Of a DNA stretch of 64,000 nucleotides, positions 8,465 to 15,839 are shown in pieces (the first letter of the stretch is position 1; each line of letters opens with the position of its first letter). The DNA is from Amnibacterium kyonggiense (GTDB lineage Bacteria > Actinomycetota > Actinomycetes > Actinomycetales > Microbacteriaceae). Below the pieces are notes generated by a model, which saw only the letters and a program-made list of their open reading frames with translations, had not been told where the DNA came from and ran no database searches. The position numbers and the translations under genes are program-made. The stretch lies in the NCBI RefSeq assembly GCF_004364555.1, contig NZ_SOAM01000001.1, forward strand, positions 1,240,001 through 1,304,000, read 5' to 3'.

Positions 8465-8476
8465 TCCCGTTCTGCA

Positions 8477-8507
8477 GGAACTGCTGCGCCGGTCGCGCAG
8501 CAGTTCC
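8477..8507 (+). terminator. Hairpin at the end of the copper operon
   Basis: A 13-bp perfect stem (GGAACTGCTGCGC) with a 5-nt loop lies 13 bp after the stop at 8464. There is only a short TTC tail, so termination would be of the U-poor actinobacterial type. Confidence 0.6.
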
Positions 8508-8529
8508 TTCGAGACGGAATGCTCGGGGC

Positions 8530-9300
8530 ATGACCGTCTCGGAGCACCTGTCCGCCCTGTTCTCGCTCGAGGGGCGCACCGCGGTCGTGACGGGCGGCAG
8601 CTCGGGGATCGGGCGGGCGATCGCCGCGGCGCTCGCCGGAGCCGGCGCCCGCACCGTGCTCGTCGCCCGCGACGCCGAGCGGCTCGCCGCCGCGGCGGCG
8701 GCCATGGAGGGCGAGGTGCTCGTCGTCCCGGCGGACCTGGGCGCGCGCGACGGCGTCCGCGCTGCAGCGGAGGCGATCGTCGCGGCGGCCGGGGAGCCCG
8801 ACGTGGTCGTCAGTGCGGCCGGCGTGAACCTCCGGCCGCCGATGCCCGAGGTGGACGAGGCGGTCTGGGACGCGACCATGCGCCTCAACCTCGACGCGCC
8901 CTTCCTGCTCGGGCAGCGGTTCGGCCCGGGGATGGCCGAGCGCGGGTTCGGGCGACTCATCGCGATCAGCTCGCAGCAGGCGCACCGGGCGTTCGTGCAG
9001 AGCGGTGCGTACGGCGTCTCGAAGGCCGCGCTCGAAGGCCTCGCACGCTCGCAGGCGGAGGCGTGGTCGGCCTCCGGCGTCACGAGCAACGTGCTGGTCC
9101 CGGGCTTCGTGCTCACGCCGCTGAACGCGCGGCTGCAGGAGGACCCCGCCCGCGTCGCGGCGCTCGCGCAGCGCACGATGGTCGGCCGCAACGGGCTGCC
9201 GGAGGACTTCGCGACGGCCGCCCTGTTCCTCGCGAGCCCGGCCTCCGGGTACGTCACCGGCCAGAGCATCGCGGTGGACGGCGGCTTCTCCGTCCACTGA
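8530..9300 (+). CDS. SDR family oxidoreductase (gluconate 5-dehydrogenase/3-ketoacyl reductase-like)
   Basis: The 256-residue product is a classical short-chain dehydrogenase: cofactor motif TGGSSGIG (about residues 21-28), SAAGVN in place of NAAG, catalytic Ser in AISSQQA, YxxxK in YGVSKAALE, and the C-terminal FLASPASGYVTGQSIAVDGGFSVH. It uses NAD(P)H on a hydroxy/keto substrate. The overall pattern is like Gno/FabG relatives, but the substrate is not determinable. It follows the copper operon hairpin and converges on nnrD across a strong palindrome. Confidence 0.88.
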   Translation: MTVSEHLSALFSLEGRTAVVTGGSSGIGRAIAAALAGAGARTVLVARDAERLAAAAAAMEGEVLVVPADLGARDGVRAAAEAIVAAAGEPDVVVSAAGVNLRPPMPEVDEAVWDATMRLNLDAPFLLGQRFGPGMAERGFGRLIAISSQQAHRAFVQSGAYGVSKAALEGLARSQAEAWSASGVTSNVLVPGFVLTPLNARLQEDPARVAALAQRTMVGRNGLPEDFATAALFLASPASGYVTGQSIAVDGGFSVH

Positions 9301-9350
9301 CCCCGCCTGCGAGCCGCACCCCGGAAGTCGCTCCGGAGCACCCCCGGAAC

Positions 9351-9407
9351 TTTGCTCACGCTTCTTGCCGCCTCGAGGTCGTCGCGGCGGCAAGAAGCGT
9401 GAGCAAA
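9351..9407. terminator. Perfect 22-bp palindrome, bidirectional terminator between SDR and nnrD genes
   Basis: Arms 9351-9372 and 9386-9407 are exactly complementary around a 13-nt loop. The stem begins TTTGCTCACG and ends CGTGAGCAAA, so each strand has a short T-run after the hairpin. The two flanking genes converge here. Confidence 0.8.
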
Positions 9408-9424
9408 AAGGGGGAGGGGGCGCG

Positions 9425-10198
9425 TCAGGCGGAGCGGGCGAGGACGAGGGGCAGCTCGTCGGCGAGCTCGCGGGCGAGGAAGCCCAGCGGTCCGATGCGC
9501 TCCGCGAGCCGGTCGCCGGCGCGCGCGTGCAGGTAGGTCGCCCAGCAGGCGCCGTCCGCGGCGCCCGCCCCTCGGCCGACGAGGCCGCCGATCGCGCCGG
9601 CGAGCACGTCCCCGCTCCCGGAGGTGCCGAGGCCCGGGCCGCCCGCCTGCACGACCCGCGTCCGTCCGGAGGGCTCGACGACCATGCCGCCACCGGAGAC
9701 GACGGCGCCGAACCGCTCGGCGACCTCGTGCGCGGCGTCCTCCAGGTCGTCGACGTCCTTCCCGAGCAGGAACCCCGCCTCGGTCGTGTTCGGCGTCAGG
9801 ATCAGCCGGTCCCGGAGCGGCTCGCCGAGCTCCGGGGCCGTGCCGAGCGCGCCGAGCGCGAACGCGTCGAGCAGCACGGCCGTCCGCTCGGGGATCGCGG
9901 GGACGAGCCGCTCGAGCAGCGCCCGCGCCTCGTCCGGGTCGTCGAGGCCGGGGCCCACGACGATGCAGTCGACGTCGAGGTCCTCCGCCACGGCGTCCGC
10001 GCCGCGGTGCCCGGCGACCGCGCCACCGGTGGTCTCCGGGAGGGCGATGACCCCCGCCTCCGGGAACGACACCGCGAACGCGCCCGCGACGGACTCGGCG
10101 ACCGCGACGGTCAGGCGTCCGGCGCCGACCCGCAGCGCTGCGATGCCCGTCAGCGCGGCCGCGCCGGGGGTCTTGCGGGCGCCGCAAACGACGAGCAC
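9425..10198 (-). CDS. nnrD: ADP-dependent NAD(P)H-hydrate dehydratase
   Basis: The product belongs to the YjeF C-terminal/NnrD carbohydrate-kinase fold, which repairs hydrated NAD(P)H using ADP. Seen: TPGAAALTGIAALRVGAGRL (family N-terminal segment), CIVVGPGL, the LILTPNTTEAGFLLG segment (usually TPHPGE), and the nucleotide loop GTSGSGDVLAGAIGGL with the catalytic Asp of GSGD. The usual YjeF N-terminal epimerase domain is absent. GTG 10198 is the only standard start, yet conserved-looking sequence (GKRDRGDVLVVCG) extends about 20 codons further upstream to a TGA at 10265. The true start is uncertain, and the upstream phosphatase frame overlaps it. Confidence 0.82.
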   Translation of the reverse strand: MLVVCGARKTPGAAALTGIAALRVGAGRLTVAVAESVAGAFAVSFPEAGVIALPETTGGAVAGHRGADAVAEDLDVDCIVVGPGLDDPDEARALLERLVPAIPERTAVLLDAFALGALGTAPELGEPLRDRLILTPNTTEAGFLLGKDVDDLEDAAHEVAERFGAVVSGGGMVVEPSGRTRVVQAGGPGLGTSGSGDVLAGAIGGLVGRGAGAADGACWATYLHARAGDRLAERIGPLGFLARELADELPLVLARSA

Positions 10199-11001
10199 GT
10201 CGCCGCGGTCCCGCTTGCCGGCGCCGGGTGCCGGCAGCGGCGGGAGTCCGCCGCGGTGATCGGCTCAGGTGTGCGTGCCTCGATGCTCGCCTCCGTGCTC
10301 CGTGCTCCGTGCTCCGTCGTCGGCGCCTCGCCGACGAGGTGGCTGATGTCGTTGACCGGCTCCGCCACCCAGCGGCCGCTGCTGCGGACCAGTCGGGTGA
10401 CGGAGGCGTTGCGCACTGGATCGGTGCGGGACGACTCCATCAGCTCCGCCTCCTGGATGCCCTCCAGAACGCTGCGGATCAGCAGGACGACCGCGTCGTG
10501 CGTGACCACGAGCACCCGTGCCGCGCCCGCAGCCTCGATGTCGCGCAGCACCGTGCGCAGCCGGAGGCCGACGTCGACCCACGACTCGCCGCCGGGCGGC
10601 CGGTGGTAGTACTTGCCGAGGAAGCGGCGGCGCTTGGCCTCCTCCGGGTGCAGCTCCTCCACGCCGCGCCAGGTCAGCGCGTCGAGGATCCCGAGCTCGC
10701 GGTCCCGGAGTCGCTCGTCGACCACGGTCGGCAGCTCGAGGCCCGCGACGGACAGCGCGTGGTCGGCCGTCGACCGCGCCCGGCGGTAGGACGAGACCCA
10801 GAGGGCCTCCGGCGCCTCGTCCTTCGCCAGCGCCCCGAGCCGCCGCCCGAGCGCCTCCGCCTGCTGCACGCCGGTCGGCGACAGCTCGACGTCGGCGTCC
10901 CGCGCCGGCACGGCGATGCGGAGAGCGCCGGCCGCGTCCGCCTCCGCGGCCGCGACGTTCCCCTCGCTCTCGCCGTGCCGGACGAGGAGCAGCTCGTTCA
11001 G
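10150..11001 (-). CDS. Histidine phosphatase (phosphoglycerate mutase family) with unusual start and end
   Basis: The product shows LLLVRHGESEGNVAAA with the phospho-acceptor His of RHG, YRRARSTADHAL (second Arg), the acidic GESW motif and RVLVVTHDAVVLL with the second catalytic His. No ATG, GTG or TTG exists between the TGA upstream and RHG. The best start is CTG 11001, which overlaps the gnd stop (CTGA) with GAGGG upstream. The frame does not stop near its expected end but runs on into nnrD to 10150. A CTCCGTG tandem repeat (10291-10316) lies in its C-terminal codons, and a different copy number would restore a stop at 10265. Substrate unknown. Confidence 0.72.
   Translation of the reverse strand: MNELLLVRHGESEGNVAAAEADAAGALRIAVPARDADVELSPTGVQQAEALGRRLGALAKDEAPEALWVSSYRRARSTADHALSVAGLELPTVVDERLRDRELGILDALTWRGVEELHPEEAKRRRFLGKYYHRPPGGESWVDVGLRLRTVLRDIEAAGAARVLVVTHDAVVLLIRSVLEGIQEAELMESSRTDPVRNASVTRLVRSSGRWVAEPVNDISHLVGEAPTTEHGARSTEASIEARTPEPITAADSRRCRHPAPASGTAATCSSFAAPARPPARPR
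10291..10316. repeat. Heptanucleotide tandem repeat (CTCCGTG)3 + CTCCG inside a coding end
   Basis: Three full 7-bp units and five more bases lie in the last codons of the phosphatase gene. Because 7 is not a multiple of 3, each unit gained or lost changes the frame. By my count, gain of one unit or loss of two would bring the TGA at 10265-10267 into frame. Confidence 0.75.
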
Positions 11002-12455
11002 TGGCCCGAGCCCTCGGTCCGGACCTCGCTGCGGTCACCGCTCCACAGCGTGTGGAAGACGCCCGGCTTGTCGATGCGCCCGTAGGTGTGTGCGCCGAAG
11101 AAGTCGCGCTGGCCCTGGATGAGCGCGGCGGGCAGCCGGTCGGAGGAGAGCGAGTCGTAGTACGACAGCGCGGAGGCGAATCCCGGCACCGGGACCCCGG
11201 AGAGCGCCGCGGTGGAGACGACGCGGCGCCACGCGGCCTCGCCGTCGGCGACGATCTTCGCGAAGTACTCGTCCGCGAGGAGCGTCGGCAGCTCCTGGTC
11301 GCGCTCGTAGGCCTCCACGATCCGGTTGAGGAACCGTGCGCGGATGATGCAGCCGGCGCGCCAGATCTTCGCGACGGCGCCCTTGTCGATCTGCCAGTCG
11401 TACTGCTCGGCGCCGGCGATGATGATGTCGAAGCCCTGCGCGTAGGCGACGACCTTCGAGGCGTACAGGGCGGCGCGGACGTCGTCCTCGAACCCGTCCG
11501 GCTTCGCGACCGGCTCGGGGCGCCCCTTCTCGAGCGCCTGCACGGCCTGCCGCTGCTTCGGCTTGGAGGAGACCGCGCGGGCGAAGACCGCCTCGCCGAT
11601 GCCCGAGACCGGGATGCCGAGGCCGACCGCGTTCTGCACGGTCCAGACGCCGGTGCCCTTCGAGCCCGCCTGGTCGGTGATGAGGTCGACGAGGGGCTTG
11701 CCGGTCTCGGCGTCCTTCTGGCGGAGCACCTCCGCGGTGATCTCGATCAGGTACGACTCCAGGTCGCCCTGGTTCCACTCGTCGAACACGTCGGCGAGTG
11801 CGGCGGTGTCGTGGCCGCCGACGCGGCGCAGGAGGTCGTACGCCTCCGCGATGAGCTGCATGTCGGCGTACTCGATGCCGTTGTGGACCATCTTCACGAA
11901 GTGGCCGGCGCCGTCGTGGCCGATGTGGGTGACGCAGGGCTCGCCCTCCGCCTCCGCCGCGATCGACTCGAGGATCGGCTTCAGCCGCTTCCACGCGTCG
12001 TCCGAGCCGCCCGGCATGATCGACGGGCCGTTCAGCGCGCCCTCCTCGCCGCCGGAGATGCCCGTGCCGGCGAAGTTGAGGTTCCGCTCGCGGAGGTCCT
12101 TCTCCCGCCGGATGGTGTCGAGGAAGTTCGCGTTGCCCCCGTCGACGATGATGTCGCCCGGCTCGAAGCGGTCCGCGAGCTGCTCGATGACGGCGTCCGT
12201 GCCCTTGCCCGCCTGGACCATGATGATCGCGACGCGCGGCTTCTTCAGGCTCGCGACGAAGTCGTCGATGTCGTGGCTCGGCACGAATTCGCCCTCGGAC
12301 CCGTGGTCGCGGATCAGCTCGTCCGTCTTCGCATCCGTGCGGTTGTAGACCGCGGTCACATTGCCGTGGTGGGCGAGGTTCCTCGCCAGGTTCGACCCCA
12401 TGACCGCCATGCCGACGACCCCGATGTCGGCGACGCCGACCGGCTTCTCGCTCAC
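10998..12455 (-). CDS. gnd: 6-phosphogluconate dehydrogenase, decarboxylating
   Basis: The 485-residue product carries the NADP-binding GVVGMAVMGSNLARNLA, VYNRTDAKTDEL, IIVDGGNANFLDT, the substrate motif GTGISGGEEGALNGPSIMPGG and the catalytic HFVKMVHNGIEYADMQ. It converts 6-phosphogluconate to ribulose 5-phosphate and CO2 in the pentose phosphate pathway. GTG 12455 is preferred because AAGGAG lies 6 nt upstream; an ATG 6 bp earlier sits directly on that site. A -10-like TACGCT is at 12486-12491 on the minus strand. Gluconokinase lies nearby at 14172, giving the preceding step from gluconate. Confidence 0.95.
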   Translation of the reverse strand: MSEKPVGVADIGVVGMAVMGSNLARNLAHHGNVTAVYNRTDAKTDELIRDHGSEGEFVPSHDIDDFVASLKKPRVAIIMVQAGKGTDAVIEQLADRFEPGDIIVDGGNANFLDTIRREKDLRERNLNFAGTGISGGEEGALNGPSIMPGGSDDAWKRLKPILESIAAEAEGEPCVTHIGHDGAGHFVKMVHNGIEYADMQLIAEAYDLLRRVGGHDTAALADVFDEWNQGDLESYLIEITAEVLRQKDAETGKPLVDLITDQAGSKGTGVWTVQNAVGLGIPVSGIGEAVFARAVSSKPKQRQAVQALEKGRPEPVAKPDGFEDDVRAALYASKVVAYAQGFDIIIAGAEQYDWQIDKGAVAKIWRAGCIIRARFLNRIVEAYERDQELPTLLADEYFAKIVADGEAAWRRVVSTAALSGVPVPGFASALSYYDSLSSDRLPAALIQGQRDFFGAHTYGRIDKPGVFHTLWSGDRSEVRTEGSGH

Positions 12456-12535
12456 GTGCATCTCCTTCGTGACTGCCCGTCTTCGAGCGTATCGCCGCAC
12501 GGAGCGGACGATCCTGGGGCGGCCGCGCTCGCTGG

Positions 12536-12910
12536 TCAGGCGTGCGGCCCGAGCGCCTTCGAGGCCGACTCCATGTACCACTCGGTGAAGGCGGTGGCCC
12601 GCCCGTCCTCGCGCAGGTCGACGATCCAGAGGTTCTCGTAGGTGCGGCCGTCGGTGTACACGGTGCGGCCCTGCACGAAGCGGCGGCCGCCGTCGCTGCC
12701 GATGAGGGACCAGGAGAACGCGTGGTCGTCGGGCGCGTCCGCGCCGTCGAGCCAGCGGGCGACGATCGCCGCGCTGCCGACCGCCGGGTCCGCCCAGGGG
12801 TAGAAGCGGTACGTCGCGTCCTCGCTGAACAGGGCCGCGATGGCGTCCGGGTCGTTCGACTCCCACGCCGAGACGTAGCCGGCCATCCACCGCTCGATGA
12901 GGTCCGCCAT
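12536..12910 (-). CDS. NTF2-like/SnoaL-type protein
   Basis: The 124-residue product has the NTF2-like cone fold pattern: MADLIERWMAGYVSAWESNDPDAIAALFSEDATYRFYPW (helix followed by the AxxxLFxxDA turn) and a later beta sheet with ...FTEWYMES. Members are small-ligand enzymes or binding proteins, so the function is open. The ATG is 7 nt after a minus-strand -10 hexamer. Confidence 0.75.
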   Translation of the reverse strand: MADLIERWMAGYVSAWESNDPDAIAALFSEDATYRFYPWADPAVGSAAIVARWLDGADAPDDHAFSWSLIGSDGGRRFVQGRTVYTDGRTYENLWIVDLREDGRATAFTEWYMESASKALGPHA

Positions 12911-12917
12911 CTTCCGA

Positions 12918-12923
12918 ACGCTA
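12918..12923 (-). promoter_or_regulatory. -10 element TAGCGT, leaderless promoter for the NTF2-like gene
   Basis: On the minus strand TAGCGT is followed by 7 nt and the ATG at 12910. Confidence 0.55.
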
Positions 12924-12980
12924 CGACGCCCGACCCGAGCGCGGAAGCCTCGGCGTCAGCCTCGGCCGCACCCTTGCTCC

Positions 12981-12986
12981 TACGCT
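12981..12986 (+). promoter_or_regulatory. -10 element TACGCT, leaderless promoter for the hydroxyacid dehydrogenase gene
   Basis: TACGCT is followed by 7 nt and the ATG at 12994; no ribosome site fits between. Confidence 0.55.
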
Positions 12987-12993
12987 CGAGCGC

Positions 12994-14049
12994 ATGACCG
13001 ACCGCCGCCTCCGCGTCGTCGCCGCGACCCCGCTGTCCGACGAGCTCGCCGACCGCATCCGCGCCGCGGAGCCGCGCCTCGACCTCGTCGTCGAGCAGGA
13101 CCTCCTTCCGCCGCAGCGGCACCCCGGCGACCACGGCGGCGACCCCGACTTCACGCGGACGGAGGAGCAGGAGCGGCGCTTCCAGGAGCGCATCGGATCC
13201 GCGGAGGTGCTCTACGGCATCCCGGGGGAGCGGCCGTCGCAGCTCGCGAAGGCGATCCGGGCGAACCCGCGGCTCGCGTGGGTGCAGCTGATGCCGGCGG
13301 GCGGCGGCGCGCAGGTGAAGGCCGCGGAGCTGACCGAGGAGGAGCTCGGCCGCGTCCGCTTCACGACCACCGCCGGCGTGCACGCGGTGCCGCTCGCGGA
13401 GTGGTCGGAGTTCGGCCTCCTCGCGGGGTTCAAGACGCTGCCGCAGCTGCAGGAGGCGCAGCGCGCGCACGAGTGGGCGGAGTCGCGCTGGGTGATGCGC
13501 CGGCTCGAGGGCAGCCGGGTGCTGATCGTCGGCCTCGGCTCGATCGGCCGCCTCGTCGCGGAGCGCCTCGCGCGGCAGGGCGTCCGCGTCGCCGGCACGA
13601 GCCGCCGGGACGTGGAGGTCGAGGGCGTGGAGGAGGTCGTCCGCCCCGACGACCTCGCGGCGCGGATCGGCGACTTCGACGGCGTCGTGGTGACCCTGCC
13701 CGGGACGGACGAGACGCGGCACCTCGTGAGCGCGGAGGTCCTCGCGGCGGTCAAGCCGGGCGCGACGGTCGTGAACGTCGGCCGCGGCACCGTGATCGAC
13801 CAGGACGCGCTGATCGAGCAGCTCCGCGCCGGTCGCGTCGGCTTCGCCGCGCTCGACGTCACCGACCCGGAGCCGCTGCCCGCGGACTCGCCGCTCTGGG
13901 ACCTCCCGAACGTGCTGATCAGCCCCCACACGGCGGCGCTCAGCGAGCGGGAGGACGCGCTGATCGCGGACCTGTTCGCCCGCAACGCGACCCGGTACCT
14001 CGACGGGGAGCCGCTGATCAACCCGGTGAACACCCGCGAGTTCTACTGA
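12994..14049 (+). CDS. D-isomer-specific 2-hydroxyacid dehydrogenase
   Basis: The 351-residue product has the NAD motif VLIVGLGSIGRLVAERLARQG, then VVVTLPGTDETRHLVSAEVLAAVKPGATVVNVGRGTVIDQDALIEQLRAG, FAALDVTDPEPLPADSPLWDLPNVLISPHTAAL. The catalytic Arg, Glu and His of the family are in VGRG, DPEPLP and SPHTA. It resembles the glyoxylate/hydroxypyruvate reductase GhrA/PGDH group. The substrate cannot be assigned. Confidence 0.88.
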   Translation: MTDRRLRVVAATPLSDELADRIRAAEPRLDLVVEQDLLPPQRHPGDHGGDPDFTRTEEQERRFQERIGSAEVLYGIPGERPSQLAKAIRANPRLAWVQLMPAGGGAQVKAAELTEEELGRVRFTTTAGVHAVPLAEWSEFGLLAGFKTLPQLQEAQRAHEWAESRWVMRRLEGSRVLIVGLGSIGRLVAERLARQGVRVAGTSRRDVEVEGVEEVVRPDDLAARIGDFDGVVVTLPGTDETRHLVSAEVLAAVKPGATVVNVGRGTVIDQDALIEQLRAGRVGFAALDVTDPEPLPADSPLWDLPNVLISPHTAALSEREDALIADLFARNATRYLDGEPLINPVNTREFY

Positions 14050-14054
14050 GCGAC

Positions 14055-14141
14055 TTTCACGGATCAGGACGATCCGGGCGACACGCCGCCTCCGCGGGCG
14101 CCGGGGGCGGCGTGTCGGTCGATCCGTCCTGATCGGTGAAA
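14055..14141. repeat. Nested palindrome: TTTCACGGATCAGGAC outer stem, CGACACGCCGCC inner stem
   Basis: Outer arms 14055-14074 and 14121-14141 pair over about 20 bp with small defects. Inner arms CGACACGCCGCC (14079-14090) and 14106-14117 pair perfectly around a 15-nt loop, with 3-4 unpaired bases between the two stems. The outer stem is nearly identical to that at 44355-44441. Confidence 0.85.
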
Positions 14142-14158
14142 CGTCCTGGGGGCGCGGG

Positions 14159-14164
14159 TAGCGT
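14159..14164 (+). promoter_or_regulatory. -10 element TAGCGT, leaderless promoter for gluconokinase
   Basis: TAGCGT is followed by 7 nt and the ATG at 14172. Confidence 0.55.
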
Positions 14165-14171
14165 CGGCGGC

Positions 14172-14684
14172 ATGGGGATCCCGCCGCTCGTGATCATGGG
14201 CGTCTCCGGCTCGGGGAAGTCGACGGTCTCGGCGCAGCTCGCCGCACGGGTGCCCGGTGGCGTCGCGCTCGACGCGGACGACCTCCACTCCGCGGCGAAC
14301 CGGGCGAAGATGCACGCCGGGGTGCCGCTCGACGACGTGGACCGCGCCCCGTGGCTCGACGCGGTCGGGCGGGCGATGGGCGACGTGACCCGCGCCGGCG
14401 GCGTGCCGGTGATGGCCTGCTCCGCGCTCAAGCGCGCGTACCGGCTGCGCATCCTCGCCGGCGAGCCGGCCGCCCTGTTCGTGCTGCTCGACGTCGAGCG
14501 GCTCGAGCTCGAGCGCCGGATGCACGAGCGGAAGGGGCACTTCATGCCCGCGTCGCTGCTGAACTCGCAGCTCGCGACCCTCGAACCGCTCGGCCCCGAC
14601 GAGCCCGGGATCACGGTGCACGTCACGAACCCCTCGGACGACGTCGTCGAGACCGTGATGGCGAGGATCCTCACCACCCGCTGA
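14172..14684 (+). CDS. gntK: Gluconokinase
   Basis: The 170-residue product is a GntK-type P-loop kinase: MGVSGSGKST (Walker A at residues 9-18), DADDLHSAANRAKMHAGVPLDDVDRAPWL (the substrate segment unique to gluconokinases), ACSALKRAYRLRIL and ERMHERKGHFMPASLLNSQLATLEPL. It phosphorylates gluconate to 6-phosphogluconate, the substrate of Gnd encoded nearby. I chose ATG 14172 over GTG 14136, since the latter lies inside the palindrome and the ATG follows a -10 hexamer. Confidence 0.93.
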   Translation: MGIPPLVIMGVSGSGKSTVSAQLAARVPGGVALDADDLHSAANRAKMHAGVPLDDVDRAPWLDAVGRAMGDVTRAGGVPVMACSALKRAYRLRILAGEPAALFVLLDVERLELERRMHERKGHFMPASLLNSQLATLEPLGPDEPGITVHVTNPSDDVVETVMARILTTR

Positions 14685-14801
14685 GCCCACGTTGCGTTCT
14701 GTGTCGCCCGGTCGAGCGGCGGCGCCGAGGGCTCGTTAGCGTCGCGGTCCGGGTCGAGGCCGCACCGCCTCACAGCACGACCCGCGTCGAACGGAGCCTC
14801 C

Positions 14802-15839
14802 ATGACCCCGCGCACCCGCCGCCTGCCCACGGCGCTCGCCGTCGCCGCCGCCGCGGCGATCGCCCTGGCCGGCTGCTCGCAGAGCGCCGGCTCGGCCGGC
14901 ACGTCGTCCTCCGGCGGCACGAAGCAGGTGTCGATCGCGCTCGTGCGCCAGCTCGGCACCGGCGACTACTACGAGCAGTGGCTGAGCGGCGCGAACGCGG
15001 AGGCCAAGAAGCTCGGCGTGAACCTGACCACCTTCGACGCCGACGGCGACAACGCGAAGCAGGCGCTGAACCTCCAGCAGGCCACCGCGACGAAGCCCGG
15101 GGCGATCATCATCGACCACGGCTTCACCGACTCGCTCAAAGCGCCGACGAAGGCCGCGATCGACGCGAGGATCCCGATCGTCTCCTTCGACGTCGACACC
15201 GGCAACAGCGGCGTGACGACGGTCGACCAGTCCGACGCGACGATCGCGAAGGACATCACCGACAAGCTCGTCAGCGAGACCGGCGGGAACGCGCAGGTGA
15301 TCTACGCCTACGTCGCGGGCTACGCGCCGCTCGACAAGCGCGACGCCGTCTGGAAGGCCGTGAAGGCGAAGAACCCCGGCCTCAAGCAGGTCGCGCAGGT
15401 CGGCGTGGTGAACGACTCCACCGCCGCCCAGACCGCCGACCAGGTGAAGGCCGCGCTGCAGGCGCACCCGGGTGTCACCGCGATCCTCGCGCCCTACGAC
15501 GAGTTCGCGAAGGGCGCCGTGCAGGCCGTCGACGAGCTGAAGCTGAACGGGAAGGTCAAGGTCTACGGCGCGGACATCTCGAACGCGGACATCTCCGCGA
15601 TCACCGCCGCGGGCAGCCCCTGGGTCGCCACCGCGGCCACCGACCCGGCCAACGTCGGCGCGGTCACCGTCCGCGCCGCCTACCTGAAGGCGACCGGCGG
15701 CTCCGTCGACAGCGCGCTCGAGGTGCCGCCCGCCCTCATCACGCAGGACGTGCTCCGCGCGAAGCAGATCACCACTGTGCCCGACCTGGTGAAGGCGTTC
15801 CCGGACCTCGCGACGCCCTCCATCGCCGAGGTGAAGTGA
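14802..15839 (+). CDS. Sugar-type ABC transporter substrate-binding lipoprotein (probable methylthioribose binder)
   Basis: The 345-residue product has a lipoprotein signal (AIALAGCSQS; Cys at residue 25) and a type I periplasmic-binding fold like RbsB: SIALVRQLGTGDYYEQWLSGANAEAKKLGVNL, PGAIIIDHG, IPIVSFDVDT, GVTAILAPYDEFAKGAVQAVDEL. It should capture a ribose-like ligand outside the cell. Because mtnK, mtnA and the RuBisCO-like gene follow in the same overlapping operon, the likely ligand is 5-methylthioribose or a close analogue (inference). A good ribosome site (ACGGAG) precedes the ATG. A possible -10 TAGCGT is at 14738. Confidence 0.85.
   Translation: MTPRTRRLPTALAVAAAAAIALAGCSQSAGSAGTSSSGGTKQVSIALVRQLGTGDYYEQWLSGANAEAKKLGVNLTTFDADGDNAKQALNLQQATATKPGAIIIDHGFTDSLKAPTKAAIDARIPIVSFDVDTGNSGVTTVDQSDATIAKDITDKLVSETGGNAQVIYAYVAGYAPLDKRDAVWKAVKAKNPGLKQVAQVGVVNDSTAAQTADQVKAALQAHPGVTAILAPYDEFAKGAVQAVDELKLNGKVKVYGADISNADISAITAAGSPWVATAATDPANVGAVTVRAAYLKATGGSVDSALEVPPALITQDVLRAKQITTVPDLVKAFPDLATPSIAEVK

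Noticed and set aside
5719-9693. Very long minus-strand open frame opposite copA and its neighbours
   Set aside because: Its product is Arg/Ala/Pro-rich low-complexity sequence without motifs; long antisense frames are expected at this GC content and the plus-strand genes here are clear.
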